Positions 46,560 through 59,400 of a DNA stretch of 64,000 nt are shown here, piece after piece. The notes under the pieces were generated by a model. The model worked only from the letters and a program-made list of their open reading frames with translations, made no database searches and was not told where the DNA came from. The translations under genes and the position numbers were made by a program. The first letter of the stretch is position 1; each line of letters begins with the position of its first letter. The DNA comes from Saturnia japonica (Eukaryota; Arthropoda; Insecta; Lepidoptera; Saturniidae). Location: assembly GCA_033032175.1 (NCBI GenBank), contig CM065317.1, forward strand, positions 19,365,279 to 19,429,278. The letters run 5' to 3'.

Positions 46560-49130
46560 AACCTATTGCTGCGATATGCAGTAAATGATTACAAACAAAA
46601 GAAGACTCAGCTCGTCAGGTGCGGGCGGTATCCTTGACCACACCCCGGCGACCTGGATGGCCAATTGTGAAGTATATGAGTGTTTATGTGGAGTGGAATT
46701 GTATATACGTGGGTGTAACCGCCTCAAATCGCAGGACACTAGCACCGCAAGCAATCAGTTCAACAAAACTCCTGGGACACCAACTCAACGTTTTACAATA
46801 CAAGGCAAAATCCAACTAAGACACTACCAAAAATTACTTGTGACGTAGCGATCTCCAAACCACAAGCAGAAGCGCGGTAACAATGAAATTACATTTCCAA
46901 TATCCTCCCGTCCCGGACATACGGCTTATGTCCACTAATAAATTGGCAAACAAGCCAGGGTGGCAACAGCTCACTTTAAAACCGAAACTCCAACCATAAC
47001 TTCGGTAACTCGGGGCACTCTGTCCGAACCGTATATCAAATTTATAATGCGTCCACGACGCCAATATAACGGATACAAATTGGTTTCTTTCACCAATACA
47101 AGATCTTCAACCTTGGGAAGGTCCGTCTTGTCCGTCCACTTAACGCGCTGCTGCAAAGAGTGCAAATACTCAAGAGACCAACGGTGCCAAAAACTCTGAG
47201 TCAGTTGCTGCAACAATTCAAAACGAGTCAAACGTGATATCTTCGCGCCCCTAAAGGGGTACTCGGGCAGGCCGTTAAGTGATTGGCCAATCAAGAAATG
47301 TCTGGGAGTCTAGATCTAGATAGAAAATCGTTGGGATCGGACGAGAATGGACAGAGCGGACGCGAATTGAGAACCGCCGCAATTTTGCAAAATATACTAG
47401 TAAGCTCTTCAAAAGTTAAGATAGTTTCACCTAGCACGCGGCGAAGATGCGTTTTGCTACCTTTACAACCGCTGTAAATTTTCCAGTCCAGTGAGGACAA
47501 GCTGGAGGATGAGGCGAAATCAATACTATTCTTATAACTAGACAAAAATTTAACAATTTCCTTAAGATAACAGTCGGTTCCCTTATAATTAGTTCCGCAA
47601 TCGGATTGAATCAGCGAAGGTAGCTCATAGCGGGAAACAAATCTACCTAGCGCTGCCACGAGCGCTTCGGTGCTGAAGGCACTTACAACTTCCAAATGGA
47701 CTGCCTTGGTGGAGAGGCAGATGAATAGGCATAAATACGACTTGATCGACTTAGCATTACGCAAGTGTGATGACCTAATAGTAAATGGGCCAGCAAAATC
47801 CGTACCTACCCCTACAAATGGCCAAATTTCTGTGACACGGTCGGACGGTAAACCTCCCATAATAGACTTAACCGATGCAGCCTTCAATCAATAACATTTC
47901 ATGCATCTAAAAATGACGCCTCGAGTAACACATCTAGCAGACAAGATCCAAAACTCGTTGAAGATTAGCCAGAAGGGCATTGAGGCCGGCATGTGCATTT
48001 TTAACATGACGCTGTATCACTAATAAATTAACAAAGGCTCCCCCTTTGGAAGTACAAAGGGTGCGGAGCTCCATGAGGGAGATTAGAATTCTTGAGATGT
48101 CCTCCAACCCATACCAGACCTGTTTCATCCAGGAACGGATTGAATCGGGCGACGATGCCCTTCAAAGTTAAGCCTCGTTTCAAAACATCCATGATGTCCG
48201 CAAAATGTTCGGCCTATACTACACGAACTCAAAACATAAGAGCCTCTTTCCGCTCAAGAGATGATAAATCCGTGAACACTATTTTATCCCGGAGATTCTT
48301 GCCATTGTGTATAAATCGCCGGATTCAACCGGTTACCCCAATCAATTTATCAAACGAGCTGTATTTATTTAAAAGAATGTCCAAGTTATAGGGCGGTAAA
48401 TTCTCAACAGCTCCTACACGCAAACTGAGCAAAACTTCTAGGGAGGAGAATGTATTACGAGGCCAAGATAACTCGGGTTGCGTTAGCCACTCTGGATTCC
48501 ACCAAAGGCAGATATTTATGAGCGATTATGCCAGGCAGCCGCGTGAAGCGCAGTTTACAGGGTTCATTTCTCCCGGTACATGCTTCCAAAACCAAGAGGT
48601 TCTGAATTTTGAATTTGGGATAAGCGGTTCGTGACAAAAACCTCCAAATTGTAAATAGATGCTCGAAACCAACAAAGAACAATTTCATTGTCGGACCAGG
48701 CAAAACCTCAGATATTTCAACGACAATATCTAAACTAGAGGGAACATGATTAAGGAGGCGTACAAGAAGAGCCGCTCCTGACAGCTCCAATTTTGGAATG
48801 GTCAATTGTGACCGAATAGGAACTACTTTGTTCCTCGTCATTACCAAATGTACAGCATTTTATCTAGAGACACTAGTAGTCCGCAAAAACACCACGGCCG
48901 CATAACCTCGTTCGGATGCGTCACAAAATCCGTGGAGACTGACCTGGCGTCTTTGGTTTGGAAGAAAACAACGAGGCATGGCAAATTAAAGAATAAATAG
49001 AGGGGGAAGAAGCAGCTATACCTCCTAGGAAAAATTATAATAATAATAGTAATAGCAGGCAGATGTTCATTTGTCCCCAAGCGGTAACTTGAGCCTTTTC
49101 TACCCACTTAGAATTCTTGTAAATATACAC
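46560..49130 (-). mobile_element. Decayed BEL/Pao element 2 (5'-truncated)
   Basis: Minus strand. LTR-like end at 46560-46860. C-terminal domain with DLPKVEDLVLVKE and YPLYWRRGRII (46971-47294). Integrase with GTDFAGPFTIRS, STKAVHLEVVSAFSTEAL, IQSDCGTNYKG (47291-47887) and a zinc-finger remnant (CVTRGVIF..CMKC) in another frame. RNase H region with TIPKLELSGAALLVRLL (48455-48847). Multiple frame breaks and no gag, protease or RT core. Distinct in sequence from the 30-36 kb BEL element. Confidence 0.8.
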
Positions 49131-49860
49131 TCTGATTAGAAATTATTGTAAAAACCAATGATATACTATGTTTTGTGGAGGTGGTAAAGGGTCGATAATA
49201 AATTAATAATAACATAGAAAAATGTTAATAAAATGATAAGATATATGAATAAAAAAATATATAATACAAAACTAAGCCTTAATTGTGTCCGATTTCATCG
49301 TATTCTTACGAGTATTCAAGAACCCGGTCAACTTCGGAGCGCTGTAAAACCCAGATAAATTAAGGAAATTAAACAAATTTGTAGAGAAAATTATTTGTTA
49401 AAAACCCCTTTATAAGATTGCTCTGAAGTCATTTTATTGTATAATGACCAGAAAAAAAGTTATAACACCGAAAGGAAAATTTGTTTAAAAATTTTCTGTT
49501 ATTTTTGCTTAAAACTATTTTATTTTCCATTTTACGATAAAAAGTAATAAGAATAAAGTTGTAGACAATTTAATTTACTACAAATAATGACTTTTAAAAT
49601 TTTCTGTATGGTTGCTAGTTTACGAGATACAGCGCGAAAACTCTTTGCACCCTATTTTCCAAGAAGGCGGCCGGAGAACAAGGGTAGCGATCCAACAAAC
49701 TTGAACTCAAGTTTATACTAACCACGCCTACACATCAAAAAAATAAAATTGCGTCCTCTGAATAACGCAACCCTAAATGTAATTTTTCAATTGACTACTA
49801 AATTAAATTGTCTGAAATAGTTTTAATTCTTCTCTGAATAATTATTTACCCCCTTTATAT
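49131..49860. other. Intergenic DNA upstream of gene 2, no recognised feature
   Basis: AT-rich; no ORF or classifiable repeat. Confidence 0.45.
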
Positions 49861-50060
49861 TTCTAACCTTCATGCACTGACTCAACAACCTTCACTTTTT
49901 GCCTTTCCTTTTTTCATAACACTAATGACAACAGCTGTACAAACTTTATACTTACATAGATGAGCGATACGCGAACACATAGAACACGAGCATTAATACA
50001 TTTATACCAAATTACGTATGAAGTATTTATCTAATTATCCTATTCAGTATTAATATTTCA
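49861..50060 (-). promoter_or_regulatory. Candidate upstream block of gene 2
   Basis: Partner of the block at 20098-20290, about 380 bp past the gene 3 stop and 4.3 kb upstream of the gene 2 ATG. A decayed BEL/Pao element lies between this block and the ATG. Contains GAGTCAGTGCATGAAGG, with a TCAGT initiator-like string. Confidence 0.4.
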
Positions 50061-50439
50061 GTAAAGAATTGTGAACGGTTGCTTTTAGATGTATTCCGGC
50101 AATTAAATTAAAAAGTAGTCTCTCTAGACTTGGCTACATTGCAATATTAAGCCCCATTGTCATTTCATATCAAGAAAAATTTACGCTAGACTTATATAGT
50201 ATCAAAAATATATCTATAAATTTGTAAATAAGAACTACTTACGGACCATTTAAATGAATCACAATATTATGTAAATAATTTAATGTTCATCTCATTAAAC
50301 CACTGAATACATTTTAATTGATTACCCTTCAAATTATATACTACATTAAACCGTTGCATAGATTTGTTAACCCAAACACCTTTTTAACAAAACTAGATTT
50401 CCCAAGTGTAGTACCACATTGCTTCAATGTTCATGGTAT

Positions 50440-53400
50440 CTAATAAAATTTCAGCTGTTCTATCTCTGTTGATACAGCCGTTCCGATGGCTTCTACGCTA
50501 AATGGTCCAGCTGAAAATATTAACAAAATACTTTATTAATTAGATTTGTTTACAAGTCAACATTGTAAAACATAATTTAGGAATCAAGTAATTAAAGAAA
50601 TTGAGGAGCCAAATTTTGTAGATGACCACAAAACTGCTAGCGTCCGAGCAATAACGAAAATTTAAAAGTAAGAACCAAAATGACTATTTTCGCATAAACT
50701 TGGATAAGCATGATTACGTAAACAATTGGCAAAGTTTTAACACTAGAGGAAAATATAAATTGAACATCCCATGTTTAGGTAGCCTCATTGAGCCCAATAA
50801 AAGTTTTTTAGTTTGTTAGTGTTACATTTCATGATAAGATCCCTAAGCATATTACCGATTTACCGGATAATAAGTTCAAGGACCATGTCGAGTAGGTTTT
50901 ACTATTAAGTAAATTTTAGTGATGTCAGGAAATTACTAAACATAATGAAAATGATAAACCACCTTCGAGTTTCTTGTCGGCTCTTTTTGATGTCTGGGAT
51001 GTCTGGGATGTGTTTAGATCCAGTAGTAATATTTTAAACATCATCAGTGCCTTCTGAGAGACTAAATTGAATAAAGATTTTTTGTTTTCTCAGACTACCA
51101 AAATTGATTTTGATGAAAACGTTATTGAAATGAAAGATCTATTAATAATAAAAACACAATATCTAAAAGGATTTCATTACCTATATCGAACCACTCCGTT
51201 TTGGCAAGACCACTTTCTACCCTGGCCGAGACTATCGCTTCTCTGAGTGACAACGGGATAGCCACACTCATGCAAATTGGTGGTTCCCCCGTACCTATTG
51301 ATTTAGAAATAGTACATTATTACAAAGCAGTGAAATAGGCAATTGCAGGTCGAGCGGCGAGGACTTCACTAATACGGGACAGGCAATTGCCATTTCCACA
51401 GAGGCATATCAGTGCTTTTCTCAAACATGCATAGAAATATTGTCTTTATTTTCGAAAAAAGAACACGCGTGGTATCGAAATTACGGATAAAGAAAATCAA
51501 ATCCATTGCAGGAGCGTTTTTTGAATGTGTAACATTACAACGCTCCAGCAAGGTTGTATGTAACGGCGTGCTGGGGTTATTAAATACTCTTTGATTGGAA
51601 CTCTTTTATCATTCGTGGCATGTCCGTAAATTCAGTATGTCGCGTGTTCTATATTCGAAAATAATGACAATATTTCCATGCATGTTTGAGAAAAATGTCT
51701 TATTTATATTGTATTGATGTGGATTAAGAAAATATGTATAGAAAAATTATGAAAAAAAACGTGTTGCTAACAAGACTATGAATATGAAGTTCAAGATTAC
51801 CTTAAAGAGATAACAGGTTAAAATTAAATCTTTTTCGTGATTATCAGCAAAGCCATTACTGAAACTCCCAATAATATGCGATATAACATTGGTGAACTGT
51901 AGTGCGGACAGCCTCAATGGCTTCTGAATTAGTACAACAATAACATAATAGTTAGCGGACGAGTAGTTTCATTTTTAAAACAACTGGAATGTAGACGCTA
52001 TGGTAAAATCTAAGTAATTACATAGGTACATATAGGTACAAAATTTTTCAAACCGTTCTCCATATAAATAAAAAATAATAAGGATTATACATTTTGATCC
52101 AAAAGTGATCGCATTGCCGTACGAATTGTTTCTAAACCACACGTTAAATATATTTGGAATGTCTCTCGCTTGCGGCACGTGATAGTTCCAAGCTCTGTTT
52201 GTCAAGCACTCTCCTGTGCTTGAATCATAAACTAGCTCCTCGCACGTCCAGTATCCTAGCCCCATCACGAATGCGCCTTCTACCTGTTTATAAAATAATA
52301 TATCATCACACTATAATAATTGCAAATAAACTAATATGCAATAAGTACATTGAACATATTAGAGAAAAAATACTACGAGGGGTTTGGAATCATGGACGGA
52401 ACTCATTTCAACAGTTTTTGAATCTTTTGTCTGCCTGTCGGTATGTTTGAAGGCCAATTATGGAAAAAACTACTGTACCGAATTTAATGAAATTTGGTAC
52501 GATTGTAGTTTAGTCTGAAGTTACATTTAGGATGCATTTTTACACGTTATTTAACAGGAGAATTCATAGATGGCGTTGTACAGCTTCATTGAAATTATCA
52601 TGAAATTGATTTTGATATTTATTGTCACACTTAAGTATATTACCTGTAAGCACTTATATTAATAATTTAAGGCTGGGTTTTTATGAAATGTTAAAAATTA
52701 TTAAGGTTTTCTACTGGAACTATATTTTCTACGATAAATGTCGTTGCTTGATGTTTTTGCGCTACCAAGATTTTTATTATATTAAACTAATTACAAAATT
52801 ACACTAATCGGACATACTATATTAGTTATTATTCACTGGATATTAACGGTTTATAAAAATAAAGTTATTAAATAAATTTAGCTTTTCGTAAAGGATTGCA
52901 AAACTTAACAATTTTGTATGCCTTTATGTCTTTCATATAATATCGTTTAACATTTGAAATGATTTTACTTTGGTTATTGTCAAAGCTTGTACCGGTTAAA
53001 TACCGTAAGGTGAGATTGAGATGAGGGGAGATTTTTATTTAGTTACTCTTTTGCATACACAAAATATACCATGCAGACGAAGTCGCGGGCACAGCTAGTA
53101 ACTGATATATATTACACACTAGCGTTTTTGCTTAAATTAACTAGATTTAAGGGTTTGAACAACATATATTTTTTTGTAAAGTGCGAGCAATACTCCCTTA
53201 GCGTTTTTGTTGTTGTTATATTTACAAGAAAAATACGGTTTACAACAAAATAGTTTTTAAATATATATGTTCACTAATAACATAATTAATAAGTTCCGTA
53301 AGAGATAAATAAATTACCAAACACTATATGAGTTAATTTGAGAATTTGAGTTAATTAAGATAATGAGTAATGTATAACTTATATGAACTACTTATTATTA

Positions 53401-56400
53401 TGATCAAGAAATACAAATTACATAATATTTTTTTGAAATTTGAACTCATTTCATTGGTCTTCTTTTGTATGAAAGATTAATTTATAATCCTGCCTTTTTA
53501 ATCGTTTACTATCTGGACCGGCAGATTTTTTTTTTTAACTGACTACACTGTTAGCATTAGGGGCCCTGAAGCCGCTGCGGCTTTTACAGCTTCACCGTAC
53601 TTGGGGGCGAGCGCTTAGGGCACTCAGCCGCGAAAGTTTTGGACGACTCGCACGAGGGTGCCACAGTGGCCGAACCTCGGCTCAGGCGGTCGTCACGTAT
53701 GCAAATAGGTCGCAATCTGGCTAATTTCCTACTCTTACAAATTCGAGCTAACTAACATATACTCATATGAATGTTTCCCTCCTTAGGTTTAGTGATCGGA
53801 AAGGTTTTTCTACACTAACTAGCGCATGACTAACTAGCACAAAAAAGAAAAAAAAGGTCCCTTACAGAACCCATGTAATTGTGTGGTGTGCACGTGTGTA
53901 TGTTACGTGTTATGTGACGTGTGTAATGTTGTATATGGGTAGCTAAGTGTTGCACGTATAGTGTCACTTGTATCGCGCGGGCGGCTGCCTGATCCAAGGG
54001 CTTCACACCGAGGAACGAACCTAGGCTTGGGTTGCCGCTAGAGAGGGTGGACGTGGCGGGTGTGCGGGAGCAAAGTTGACCGCCCAGCCTCTGCGGAGAG
54101 AACGGTAGTTACGCGGGCGTGGGCGCTGGCACGCTCTGTTTGGAGATACGGTGGAATAAAAGCAGATATTGTTCTGCCCTATCCAGTAGTTAATGGTACG
54201 ACCACAGCACCATCTATCGGATCGTAATATACATATAAACCATTTTTCTTCATCGAAAGCTCAGGCTCATTGTATTGACTAGAACTCAAGTCGATCGACG
54301 CGTTGTCCGTACACGCTTTCACTGACCGATCATGTTCAGATGTTTAAACTATTGTGGTAAACAAATCTTTACTAACTTGTCCGATGTCTATTTCCGGGCT
54401 AATACTTTGCCCCATATCCTCGATTAAATCGACACGACGAATCGCCAACTGCCCAGTCAACACATCTATTTCAGTTTCAACAAGTGTAGCTCCAAAGACG
54501 TCATACGATACATATTCAGATGCAGTATACATTCCTCGAGCATGCAAAGCAATGTTATTTGTAAAAGCCTCCGCGACTTGTTCCTCCCACGTCGGTTCAG
54601 TCGACTTTGCCTTCAATAATTTTTCTTTAACCCCTGCCAAGTTAGATAATATTTCTTCACAGCATTTGCGTGCACAAATGCATACGTTCTCTGAAGTAAG
54701 ACTGCCTCCCGATACGAACATATTTGGCGTACTGTTACTGTTGGAAGTTTTAACTTGAATTTTAGTGTAAGGAATCTTAAACAGGTAAGCGCAAACCTGG
54801 ATCACTTTCGTGTTTACACCTTGCCCCATTTCGATACCACCGTGAGTTATTGTAACGGTTCCATCGCCGTGGAAAACGGACACTTCTACTTCCATAATTC
54901 CTGCACTTACTGGTGTCCATCTTAAGAAACTAAAACGTAGACCGCGTTTTTTCCACCTGTTCGCTGCATTGAAGTCGTCCACTTCTTTTCGTCTTGTATC
55001 ATAGTCGGCGTTACTTTTTAGCGTCTCATAAACTTCTTGCACGGCGCTGTATTTTGTATTGTTTAAATTAGCTAGACGAACATCGACAGGATCTAAAGAT
55101 AGCTCATAAGAAATACGTTCCATTATCAATTCTGTATTAGCTATAAATTCAAGTGTGCCTGAAAAAAAAAATCCGTGTGATTAGTATGAATTGTTAAGGT
55201 GTTCCGAATTTTAAGCTCTTATTTTGTTCTTTTCATTTTTACTTTATGAAAATGGTTTATGCCGTTTTTTGTGAAACGAATTGAAACATTAAGCCAGTAT
55301 GGCTTCTCTGTAATCATGGGGTACATAAAAAAAAATTGGGTCAGCCATCTTTGATATTCCATATAACATTCAGTCTAAAAAAGTATTGGGAATGGATAAT
55401 TTGTTTATGGTTCGAAATTCTAATTTTTTTTTTTTTTTGTTGTTAGAATGCTTAAATTATTTTTCATTTTGGCACGGATTCTGAGTTGTATCTGTCATTT
55501 ATATTAAATACAAATGAGTTGTTGCTTTTAGTTAGATCATATCTAGTGTATATTGCGAATTTTTAATGGACAAAAACATCGAACAAAGAGTTTTTCTTAA
55601 ATTTTGCATCGCCAATGGAATTTCGTGTTCCGAGACACTGAAAATGTTACAGAAGGCTTACGGTGAATCGACTTTATCAAAAAAACGTGCTAATGAGCAG
55701 TTAAAAGCGTTTAAAAGCGGTCGAGATCTGCTGGAAGATTTGCATTGCCCTGGTAGGCCACCAACGTCATCAACTGAAGTTACATCGCAAAAATAAAAGA
55801 AAAAAGTGACTGAAAATCTTCATTTAAGTTTGAGAGAGATAGCCGCTGAACTTTCTGTGTCTCAGGAGTCGATCCGTATCATTTTAAATAATCACTTGGG
55901 TATAAAACATGTTGCCGCTCGGCTAGTCCCAAAAGACCTGAATTTTCTCTAAAAACTCAAAAGCATAAGAGACAGTTAAAAAAAATTCTTACTATGTAAT
56001 GCAGTTTTTGATGCTCAAGCTAGGTGAAACAGTTCAGTCAGGACTCCTTGTATTTCTGGGAAATATGTCCTTAACCGTTTTAAACAATATTGGATGTGTC
56101 TAAACAAATGTATTATACATTGAGTACCATAATCTTGAAAATTATATGTATATATGTGTATGTGTGTGTATTGCATATAAGGACTACTTAAAGCTGAATC
56201 GCTTCCGTTACTCTGACGTCACCCCAGTAAATGTAGATACCCCTTAATGGCCCATAGCGAAGTTTCACTTAAGTCGAAAGTTTATTTCCAGAGGTGTTTT
56301 AAAAATTACCTGGAGCTCTGCACCACGTGTTACTAGCAGTGTCAGTGGTAACATTGTACAGATTAGTTGTCCACCTAGACATGTCATAGCAGTTGTCGAT

Positions 56401-59400
56401 GGCATCGTAACTGAGACCAATGAAATCTTCATTAACGCAGTATCCGTTGTCTTCGTAAAGATTCATTGTATTATATTGTATGGCTCCAGAACTGTCAACT
56501 CCAATCTATAAAAAATACCTTTGATCTATAATAGGCTAGCATCATTGAAAATTAACACAACAATTCTATAATTTTATGATGATAACAAACAAAACATCAA
56601 ACGAAAATATGGATAAGGTCCATAAGAATATAAGTTTTATTTAATATCGATTACAAAACATACCGACATAGGATTATCTAATTTAAAATTTAGCTGTAAG
56701 CTTATACTTTCACAAAGCTGTAAACACATAAAATTAAAATACAAAATCAAATCAGTTTTCAGTTTATTTTGAATTAACGTAAATATTAGAAATTTGAAGA
56801 GATTATTGAATTATGATGTTAAATAAAAACAAAATTACAAGATGATAAATAAATGGCAGAGATGCGAATGTTAAGATGAATGTGTGGTGGAACTAGAATG
56901 GATAAGATAAGGAATGAGTTTATTAAAGAAAGTCTTAAAATAGCACCTGTCATAGAGAAGTTGAGGGGCTATAAGCTAGCGTGGTATGGGCATGTCAGGA
57001 GGAGGGTTGAAAGTTATATAACTAAAAGAATGTTAAGTATGAAGGTGGATGGATACAGAAGTAGAAGAAGACCGAAGAAGGTATGGATGGATTGTGTGAA
57101 GAATGATATGCGTACAAAAGGTGTGAATACTGAGATGATATTTGATAGAGTACAGGGAAAGAAGAAAATGTGTCGACCCTACTTAAGTAGGATAAGATAA
57201 GAAGATGATGATGTTAAATAAATACATAATATGGCTGCCGTTGAATTATAGAAGAAATATAAAACAAACCTCAAATTGGCCACAGAATGGCAGTCTCTTC
57301 CCCAGTGCTTTGGTATTCGTTGTCAAGGACTGCATGATACGACACGGTCTGTTCAGCAAGTGTGTGACGAGACTGCAAGCTACTGCGGCCTGAGTACTGC
57401 GAGATATCTTCATGCCGTATGAACCACCAACGCGACGACAAAGCACGTCGATTCTTAAACAGTTTATTGCTAATTAATCTATCTGTATGAATAAAAATAA
57501 TAAAGCGGAAGAAATATATTTTATTTTGTTTAAACACGGTATTCTCTGGAACTACCAGTCAGATTATTTTTTTATATCCTCATTCACGAGAAATACATTT
57601 AACACTAGGCTAAAACTCTCAGCTAGCCTTAAATTTAAGACTATCCACTCATGAGTAGAGTAATAGATATTCAGAATTGATATTTTGTTCTGTATGTCGT
57701 GGTCCTGACAAAAATATCAGAACTACAAAAATCTGGATAAGTCATTTACATTCGAGGTATTGATATTGGAAAAAGCAGAACTGTTGTTGTTGTTGTTCCA
57801 TGCCCAATAACTATAATATAATAATTACATTAATGTTTCTCTCTACGTTATAACAAGGAAGAAAGTAATGACTGTAAACTATTTCATTTCAGATACGACT
57901 TATTTCATGGGCGTGTTTAAAATTTGAACCCTGAAGGGTTTTACTGTTTTACTTTGCAATAATTATGGGCATCACTGAATTGCTGATGAAAAGTTCTCTT
58001 CGAAGCTCGACGATTTCTATATTTACTATTTGACGAGTGCAAGCCGATATTGTATTATGTTTTCTTATTTTTTAACTTTAAGACCATAATTGATACAAAA
58101 TAGAAATTATATGACACGGGAAAACGACCTTAAAATGGTGGCGCGTTCCACTCCCTCGCGTGTGATGCAAAACCGTTCTAACTCTACGTAAAGAACTCTT
58201 TGAGCCATTAACTAACGAGTGGTGTAATTAAATTATGAATGTAAATAATAGATATGTAGCTACAATGCTGAACTCTATCCCCTGTACATAAAAGTGTTTT
58301 TAACTTACTTCCATTATGGAAACGAATTTAAAGACGTGTATTCCCGTCAAAAATATTATCAGCCAAAAACCTTTGCTCATTACGTTTTCGATCGATGAAC
58401 GCTCAATATAGAAGAAAGTCAATCGACTAAATATATAATAAAACTAGAACCTAGTTTCTTTAAATTAAGAACTACCTAAGTGACTTTTATTCTTTAAATT
58501 TTAGCTTAGCTAGCTTAGCTTAGCTAAGTGTGAGCATAATACCTACTGCTACTCTACAAATTTAAAATACTTACCTGCTTTCGTCAATGTTCAAAGCCCG
58601 AGATATCATAAGCTGCACGCCGTTTATCCACTGTGTTGCTGTATGAACTTCTAAACCTTCTTCTGTGGGTTTGACAACACACGCTATTGTTTCCATAGGG
58701 AAATGATACTGTCCATGCAGTACATTTGAACCCGTTATTACTTTCACTGTACCAGTACCTTTGTCAGTTGAATCTACAGTCATATACAAAGTAGTTCTAT
58801 TCTCATCTTCTTTAGCATCTATTATATCAAGCACAGGAGTTTTAACATTCTTGTAAGTAGCAGTGACAAGTTTTGCAGCAACATCTGCTGTTTGTTGGCT
58901 TTCGGCAACAATTATACCGATCGGTTGGTTGTAGTATTTAACACTACCACTGCAAAACATTTCTTCATCTTTAGTATACAGTGGAGTGTCATTCGGTGTA
59001 AATGAGTTGAGACCAGGTATGTCTTTTGCTGAGTAAAATGCAACTACTCCTGGGTACTCCTAAAATGTTAAAATATTTTTATTAAAATTAGATTTCACAT
59101 GTTAATTTTGCAGAATTACAGAATGATTAGAACATTGAAACTATGATATTTGAGATTTTCGTTTGAATCTAAAACCAATATATTATCTTCTTACTAAAAT
59201 ATATTAAATGGAAACTAGTAAAATTAATAATGATTTTTTTTTTATGATAAAAAGAAGGCAAACGGGCAGGTGGCGCCCCTGGTAGAAAGTGATCACCGCC
59301 GCCCACAAACATCCGTGACACCAGAGGACTCGCAGATGCGTTGTTGGCCTTTTAGGGAAGAATAAGCACTCTTTTTGAAGGTCCCCAGGTCATTACGGGT

